NCBI GenBank assembly: GCA_964392915.1
Contig: CAYMRS010000001.1
Coordinates: forward strand, 1 to 64,000
DNA length: 64,000 nucleotides
Direction of reading: 5' to 3'
Origin: JAAYUK01 sp964392915
GTDB lineage: Bacteria > Nitrospirota > Thermodesulfovibrionia > Thermodesulfovibrionales > Dissulfurispiraceae
This document shows positions 59,111 through 64,000 of the stretch, one piece after another. The notes beneath the pieces were generated by a model. That model saw nothing but the letters and a program-made list of their open reading frames with translations, was not told the origin of the DNA and made no database searches. The translations under genes were made by a program, and so were the position numbers. Position 1 is the stretch's first letter; every line of letters begins with the position of its first letter.

Positions 59111-59953
59111 CTAATCGAGCAACTGCGCCTTCTGCTCCTGATAGGTATTTTTGAACAGCGCTTCAACTGCAAAAAACTGCTTGTCACTCAGCCCGAGCAC
59201 TTCAAAGGGTACTTTGTGGTTGGACATGGGCATGCGCAGTCCGACGCCAAGATTTACACAGATGGCGTCCGCGACGCTTGTTATCCGGCAGAGAGATTCC
59301 AGAGCCTTATCGTTCAGCACGCTGAAGTCCGCGGCATGATGGTATTCCACCACAGCCTCAAGATTTCTGGGCAGTTTCCACTTGCGGGCAATAAGCCCCC
59401 CGACTTGGCAGTGATTGAAACCAAGCATTTCATTCTCAACCTCGGCAAAGGATATCCCTGCCTCATAAACCTTTTCGACAATGACCGAATATGATTCAGG
59501 CATTGCGTTGTTCAATATAGTCTTACCGACATCATGAATGAGCCCACCGATCATCGCTTCTTCGGGGGAAAGAAGTTTAGTTTCAAGAGCGAGAAGTGAT
59601 GCCGCGATAGACACGCCGAGGCTGTGCTCCCAAAGACGCTGCTCAAAAAGGCCGAATTTCCGATGCAGGTCTTTCAGCGATGCCGCGACAACAAGTGACT
59701 TCATGGTGTTAAACCCGATCAGCAGAATGCCGGTCGATATCGTATCAATGCTGCGATCACGGCCGTAATACGGCGAGTTGGCAATACGGAGCAACCGGGC
59801 GGAAAATGCCTGGTCGCGTCCAATGATCCTTTCCAGTTCCTTTATGGAAGAATAATCGTCATTAATCAGCTGCAGCACCTTCATCGCGATAGGCGGAAGA
59901 CTAGGAATGTCGACTGTCTCCAGGATAATTTTTTCGAGAATCTCTTCTTTCAT
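59111..59953 (-). CDS. HDOD domain protein
   Basis: The 280-residue protein has one HDOD domain (about residues 10-210): LPPIAMKVLQLINDDYSSIKELERIIGRDQAFSARLLRIANSPYYGRDRSIDTISTGILLIGFNTMKSLVV, GGLIHDVGKTIL and VVEYHHAADF. HDOD proteins are catalytically variant relatives of HD-GYP/HD phosphohydrolases. They often tie chemotaxis, motility and c-di-GMP or stress signalling together. It has an HDVGK triad-like site but no GYP motif. GGAGG precedes the ATG; it follows cheB by 67 bases. Confidence 0.9.
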   Translation of the reverse strand: MKEEILEKIILETVDIPSLPPIAMKVLQLINDDYSSIKELERIIGRDQAFSARLLRIANSPYYGRDRSIDTISTGILLIGFNTMKSLVVAASLKDLHRKFGLFEQRLWEHSLGVSIAASLLALETKLLSPEEAMIGGLIHDVGKTILNNAMPESYSVIVEKVYEAGISFAEVENEMLGFNHCQVGGLIARKWKLPRNLEAVVEYHHAADFSVLNDKALESLCRITSVADAICVNLGVGLRMPMSNHKVPFEVLGLSDKQFFAVEALFKNTYQEQKAQLLD

Positions 59954-60020
59954 ACACGCCTCCGCAAGTCAGTATCTACCAGTTGATTGTAGCGCAATCG
60001 AAGATGAAATACCATACTGA

Positions 60021-61082
60021 TTATGCCGAATTCACAATTTCCCCCGCTATATCTTCCAGTGGGAGAATCTTGTCGGCAATTCCCGCGTCTACAACTGCCT
60101 TTGGCATGCCGTACACGACACAGGATTCCTCATTTTGGGCAAAAATGCGGCCGCCGGTTCTCTTCAACTCGGTCATGCCTTTCGCCCCGTCGTTTCCCAT
60201 CCCCGTCAGAATGACTCCCAGTGCCCTTCCGGGGAAAGTCTCCGCAACGGAAAGCATGAGCGCGTCGACAGACGGGCGATAGATGAAATTCTCGCGATCT
60301 TCTGAAATTGTTACCACAGTCTCGATGCCCCGTTTGCGGACGACCCGCATATGACCGCCTCCGGGAGATACCAGGGCGAGACCCGGGCGAAGCGCATCGC
60401 CCTCTTTTGCCTCACGCACCTCTATTTTGCTGAGCTGGTTCAGCCGCTCGGCAAACGGGCCCGTAAAATTCGGAGGCATGTGCTGCGCGATGACAATGGG
60501 AAGCGGGAAGTCTTTTGGAAGATTCGGCAATATTTCCTGAAGAGCCTTGGGTCCGCCGGTCGATGTGCCGATGGCAACTACTCCTGCGCGGCGATCTCCT
60601 GTCGTCCTCATAACCGGCGAAGCGGAAGCTCGAGCCTGCGGAGCAATTGATAGGCGCGCCGCTGGACGGAAGGCCAGGCGCGGGACTCCCCGCTTGGCAA
60701 GCTGCTTGATTTTATCGATCAACACTTCCTTCAGGCGGAGAATATTCAGTGACAGATCCGAAAGGTTTTTGGGAATGAAATCAACAGCCCCGATTTCAAG
60801 CGCTTCCAGCGTCGTATGAGCGCCTTCGGTTGTCAACGAGCTTACCATTATGACAGGAACCGGTGTATTCGCCATGATATGCCGCAGCGCTGAGATACCG
60901 TCCATGCGGGGCATTTCAATGTCCATTGTCACGATATCAGGCTTCAGCTGCACGATTTTTTCAATCGCCTCAAGCCCGTCCCGGGCCACTCCGGCAATCT
61001 GAATTTCTGGATCCGACTGCAGCATGTTTGAGAGAGCGCTCCGCATGAACGCGGAATCGTCAACAATAAGAACTCTAACCAT
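60021..61082 (-). CDS. cheB: Chemotaxis methylesterase/deamidase CheB
   Basis: The 353-residue protein has a receiver domain (LIVDDSAFMRSAL, phospho-Asp in DIVTMDIEMPRMDG) and a C-terminal methylesterase domain with catalytic Ser in IGTSTGGPKAL, His in VIAQHMPPNFTGPFAERLN and Asp in TGMGNDGAKGM. It removes methyl groups from chemoreceptors for adaptation. No cheR is in the window. A run of seven Gs serves as ribosome site. Confidence 0.96.
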   Translation of the reverse strand: MVRVLIVDDSAFMRSALSNMLQSDPEIQIAGVARDGLEAIEKIVQLKPDIVTMDIEMPRMDGISALRHIMANTPVPVIMVSSLTTEGAHTTLEALEIGAVDFIPKNLSDLSLNILRLKEVLIDKIKQLAKRGVPRLAFRPAARLSIAPQARASASPVMRTTGDRRAGVVAIGTSTGGPKALQEILPNLPKDFPLPIVIAQHMPPNFTGPFAERLNQLSKIEVREAKEGDALRPGLALVSPGGGHMRVVRKRGIETVVTISEDRENFIYRPSVDALMLSVAETFPGRALGVILTGMGNDGAKGMTELKRTGGRIFAQNEESCVVYGMPKAVVDAGIADKILPLEDIAGEIVNSA

Positions 61083-61138
61083 ACCCCCCCCTTGTTCATA
61101 AGTGAAAAGATACCCTCTGCTGCTGCAGCAGACGCATT

Positions 61139-62338
61139 TTAGAAGCCGAAATCCTTGAGCAGATCGTCAACACCTTCCTGTGAGACTTTGTCCGCACTGC
61201 TGCCAGGACCGTAATAGACCGCCTCTTTTGCCGGCTCCATCATGACGCCAAAGGTGGCAATCAAACGAACAAGTTCATTCTCAATCTCTCCGACCAGATT
61301 AATGACCTTCTTGATGCTCTGTCCTGTGAGATCCTGAAATGATTGGGTTGTCAGGATTTCGGTCAGATCGTCCTCAAGCGAGTTTTTGAACGATTTCAGG
61401 AAGGCGACGGACTCCTGGGGCCCTGTGAGGCTTCGCAAATGAGAAGAGACGTCGTCCATCGCAAGGATATATTTTTCGACGATATTCATCGTCTTGTTCG
61501 CCGCGGCTTCCGTCCGGTCGATGACGAGCTGCAGTTGATCAACAGCATTCGGCATCTCGGTGACAGCCATGTCCTTCAGTTTCGGATCGAGTGCCTCTTT
61601 GAAACTCCGGATCGAGTCATGTAGCTTCCGCGTAACCTTGCCGACCTCCTTGAACAGTCCGGCATCGCCGAAGCTCATGAGCGACTGCATCGCTTCATCG
61701 GCTTTTTCGTAGTCCTGATTCGACACTGCCGTCATGAACTCGACAAGCCGTTCAAACATCACCTGATTTGCCGACTGCTGGCCGGCGGATTTGCTCTCAA
61801 GGTATGCCTTCGCATCCACAATTTCCTTGACAAGCATTTCACCGCCCATGGTCTGGACATGTTTGACAATTTCAACCTTCTCATCTCCCGCATCGCTGAC
61901 ATTCAGCACCTGTTCTTCAAACATGGCGGCGTCATCGCCCGGCACAAGCTTTCTTGTGTCAATAAGCACCACAAGTCGGTCATTGATTCTGGCAACTCCT
62001 TGTACCTGTTCGATATTCCCCTGCAGGAAGTTCTCGGCAGGCTCGATTTGATCGTCTTCTATCGTGATAACGCCGGTGATTCCATCGATCAAAACGCCGA
62101 AGGTCATGCGTCCGCTCGAAACAACAATGACCTTCTGGCCGGGCTCGCGCTCGTCAAGCCCGACAAGTTTTTTCAGATTCACAATGGGAATAATACGGCC
62201 GCGCAGGTTTGTCACACCATCAATGTAATTCGGCGCCTGAGGAAGTTTTGTAAGCTGCGGCCGGTTGATAATCTCCTGAACCTTCAGAATTGGAATGGTG
62301 TATTCGCAATCATTCATGATGAAGCCTATATGTTGCAT
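61139..62338 (-). CDS. CheW-CheZ fusion protein
   Basis: The 399-residue protein has an N-terminal CheW domain (about 1-135: LKVQEIINRPQLTKLPQAPNYIDGVTNLRGRIIPIVNL, GVLIDGITGV) and a linker. A CheZ phosphatase domain (about 190-399) follows. The CheZ part has long helices, TTQSFQDLTGQSIKKVI with the DxxxQ catalytic pair Asp-336 and Gln-340, and a C-terminal CheY-binding tail SQEGVDDLLKDFGF, close to the E. coli CheZ end. So one protein would couple to CheA and receptors and also dephosphorylate CheY-P. It lies between cheA and cheB. Both domains look intact. Confidence 0.9.
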   Translation of the reverse strand: MQHIGFIMNDCEYTIPILKVQEIINRPQLTKLPQAPNYIDGVTNLRGRIIPIVNLKKLVGLDEREPGQKVIVVSSGRMTFGVLIDGITGVITIEDDQIEPAENFLQGNIEQVQGVARINDRLVVLIDTRKLVPGDDAAMFEEQVLNVSDAGDEKVEIVKHVQTMGGEMLVKEIVDAKAYLESKSAGQQSANQVMFERLVEFMTAVSNQDYEKADEAMQSLMSFGDAGLFKEVGKVTRKLHDSIRSFKEALDPKLKDMAVTEMPNAVDQLQLVIDRTEAAANKTMNIVEKYILAMDDVSSHLRSLTGPQESVAFLKSFKNSLEDDLTEILTTQSFQDLTGQSIKKVINLVGEIENELVRLIATFGVMMEPAKEAVYYGPGSSADKVSQEGVDDLLKDFGF

Positions 62339-62379
62339 AAAGCCTCCGTATCGGTCATGATTTCAGGGGAGAACCGGCC

Positions 62380-64000
62380 CTATTTCCGGCCAGCAAGAAA
62401 CATTCTGCGGGCAATAACCGCAAGATCGAGTATCAGCACAACGCGCCCGTCACCGGTAATCGTGGCGCCCAGTATCCCGCACTCCTCGGATTCGACACCA
62501 TTAATCGTCTTGATGACTACTTCTTCCTGACCAATGAGTTCGTCAACGGCAATACAGAACCGCCGGTCAGCCACCGAGGCGACAAGCACATAACTGTTTT
62601 CCTGATCCTGCGCAGTCCGTGAGCGCACGCCAAGAACTTCCGACATGACAAAAAGCGGCAGGACTTTTCCCCGAATCGTCAGGACCTGCTGACCAGTAAC
62701 GTTTTTAATGTCGCTCCGCTTGACCCGAAGCGTCTCCTCAATCATGGATTGCGGCAAGGCGTAGCGCTCCTGCCCGATCCGTATCATCATTGCCTGAATG
62801 ATGGCGAGTGTCAGGGGCAGGCTGATGCGGAAGGTGCTCCCAACATCTTTTTTAGTGACAACCTCGACATAGCCGTTCAGCTTCGCCACGTTCGTCTTGA
62901 CGACATCCATGCCGACACCGCGTCCGCTCAATTCTGTCGAAACCTCTTTGGTCGAAAAACCAGGAAGAAATATCAGATCAATCGCAGTTTCATCCGACAT
63001 TTTTTCCGCTTCCTCTTCGGAGACGAGGCCGTTTCTTACTGCCTTGCGCCTGACCGCGTCAACATCAATACCCCGGCCGTCATCGGTCACTTCAATGACA
63101 ATCTGGGTTCCCTGCTGAATAGCACTGATGATAATGCGCCCATTGCGGGACTTGCCCTTTGCTTCACGCTCCGGATTGTTCTCCAGCCCGTGGTCAATGG
63201 AGTTGCGGATAATATGGACCATCGGGTCGCCGATGTTCTCGATGACGCTCTTGTCGACTTCGGTATCTTCGCCGAAGATTTCGAGATCGATATCCTTGCC
63301 GAGCTGACGGGACATATCGCGCACCATGCGCGGAAACTTGGAAAAGACTTTCGCAATCGGCTGCATGCGGATTTTCATGACAGCAAGCTGCAGATCGGAT
63401 GTAACGCGGTCGAGAAAACTGGTCGTCTCAAGCAGTCCCTCGATATTCTGGTCGCCGCTGTATGTCTGCTCAATTTTCATCGCCAGATTCAGCAGGCGAT
63501 TTCTGGCAAGAACGATCTCGCCGGCAAGATCCATCACCTTGTCGATGCGGTTCACATCGACCCGGAGTGTCTGAACAACCTCACGCTCCCTGCTCGTCTG
63601 TTGAAGCTGTTCTTCAATGCCTGTCTGCGGCTTTGGAGGTGGCGGCATGTCATCATTCCGTGCTTCGGCAACCATGTCCTGCTCCGGAGCTTTGGCGGAC
63701 TCCTGCGGCTCAATCTGCAGGACAGAGACCTCGGCGGCGGCAGCCTCCGGAGTCGGTGCGGCATGATGCGCGGAAGGCGCAGCCTCAGCAGCCATAGGGG
63801 CATCCATTGCGGAATCAAGCCTCCGCAGCAGTTCGGAAATGTCCTCCTCCGCCCCGTCGCGCAACTTGACATGCCCGATCAAAACGCGGAGCATATCAAC
63901 ACTGTTAAGAATTGTATCCATAAGCACCCGCGACGGAGCAATACCGCCTTCGCGAAGCCGTTTCATGATGCTTTCCGCACGATGAGCAACATCGATGATC
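62380..64000 (-). CDS. cheA: Chemotaxis histidine kinase CheA, N-terminus beyond window
   Basis: The frame runs off the right edge; the ATG at 63966 is internal because the codons before it (VAHRAESIM) continue an Hpt domain whose phospho-His lies outside. The visible parts are the end of the Hpt (to about the first 50 residues) and a Pro/Ala-rich linker with no clear P2 domain. The dimerisation domain follows (LRVDVNRIDKVMDLAGEIVLARNRLL), then the HATPase with NSIDHGLE, DDGRGID, LPGFSTKEVSTELSGRGVGMDVV, and a C-terminal CheW-like domain. It phosphorylates CheY and CheB. The first of the visible chemotaxis genes, 41 bases before cheWZ. Confidence 0.95.
   Translation of the reverse strand, partial: IIDVAHRAESIMKRLREGGIAPSRVLMDTILNSVDMLRVLIGHVKLRDGAEEDISELLRRLDSAMDAPMAAEAAPSAHHAAPTPEAAAAEVSVLQIEPQESAKAPEQDMVAEARNDDMPPPPKPQTGIEEQLQQTSREREVVQTLRVDVNRIDKVMDLAGEIVLARNRLLNLAMKIEQTYSGDQNIEGLLETTSFLDRVTSDLQLAVMKIRMQPIAKVFSKFPRMVRDMSRQLGKDIDLEIFGEDTEVDKSVIENIGDPMVHIIRNSIDHGLENNPEREAKGKSRNGRIIISAIQQGTQIVIEVTDDGRGIDVDAVRRKAVRNGLVSEEEAEKMSDETAIDLIFLPGFSTKEVSTELSGRGVGMDVVKTNVAKLNGYVEVVTKKDVGSTFRISLPLTLAIIQAMMIRIGQERYALPQSMIEETLRVKRSDIKNVTGQQVLTIRGKVLPLFVMSEVLGVRSRTAQDQENSYVLVASVADRRFCIAVDELIGQEEVVIKTINGVESEECGILGATITGDGRVVLILDLAVIARRMFLAGRK

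Overview
The window reads as one contiguous chromosomal segment of a motile, Gram-negative bacterium. An outer membrane is implied by flagellar L- and P-ring genes (flgH, flgI), an Mla-type lipid transport operon with a TolC-family protein, and lipoproteins with clear lipoboxes. The mix of genes (FlgJ joined to an M23 peptidase, CheW joined to CheZ, PilY1 with a minor-pilin set, bactofilin, a free-standing pyruvate kinase C-terminal domain, tandem MiaB/MtaB) fits Nitrospirota or lineages formerly placed in Deltaproteobacteria. I cannot decide between these from sequence alone. No phage, insertion sequence or CRISPR array is visible, and no gene-free stretch exceeds about 250 bases.

Layout. 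(1) 1-8869, plus strand: the end of a surface-polysaccharide (O-antigen-like) locus. It has two GT4 glycosyltransferases, a three-enzyme set for a UDP-2-acetamido-2,6-dideoxy-L-sugar (L-QuiNAc or L-FucNAc), then a reductase, a PglC-like initiating transferase and a WbpM-like dehydratase that together suggest D-QuiNAc-1-P-initiated glycan. The first 5.4 kb looks more AT-rich than the rest. (2) 8866-13373: miaB, mtaB and proS. (3) 13474-22116: an HsdR-N-like orphan and a lipoprotein behind tRNA-Ser, then tilS, an HtrA-type protease, hemW, a pyruvate-kinase-like domain protein, ribD and a UbiD-family decarboxylase. (4) 22139-30622, minus strand: a minor-pilin/pilY1 operon starting at a sigma-54 promoter, with an NtrC-type two-component system just upstream. 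(5) 30691-32440: scpB and a LysM-NlpC/P60 hydrolase. (6) 32522-38940, minus: a six-gene operon valS-unknown-nadC-purM-M23 peptidase-bactofilin. (7) 39027-46685, minus: a repeat-bearing response regulator, an iscR-tusA-nifS-iscU operon behind an IscR-type operator, and mlaEFD-tolC-mlaC. (8) 46789-48948: greA-pyrK-pyrD. (9) 49044-64000, minus: cheA-cheWZ-cheB-HDOD, then flgF-G-A-H-I-J-M-N-K-L-csrA-fliW.

Regulation can be read unusually well. Near-perfect -24/-12 (sigma-54) promoters precede both the minor-pilin operon and the flgF operon, and a sigma-28 promoter sits between flgJ and flgM. Housekeeping promoters are mostly of the extended -10 type. Several operon-leading genes (iscR, tilS, hemW, scpB, the pilus histidine kinase, fimT) have no Shine-Dalgarno sequence and a promoter placed so that the transcript should start at or within a few bases of the start codon, suggesting frequent leaderless translation.

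The most unusual items are the CheW-CheZ fusion, the leaderless sigma-54 pilin promoter, an AAGGAAG-type heptanucleotide repeat directly upstream of ribD, a response regulator carrying three copies of an ELA(R/K)QW motif, and a tail-anchored beta-repeat protein of unknown function inside the valS-bactofilin operon.
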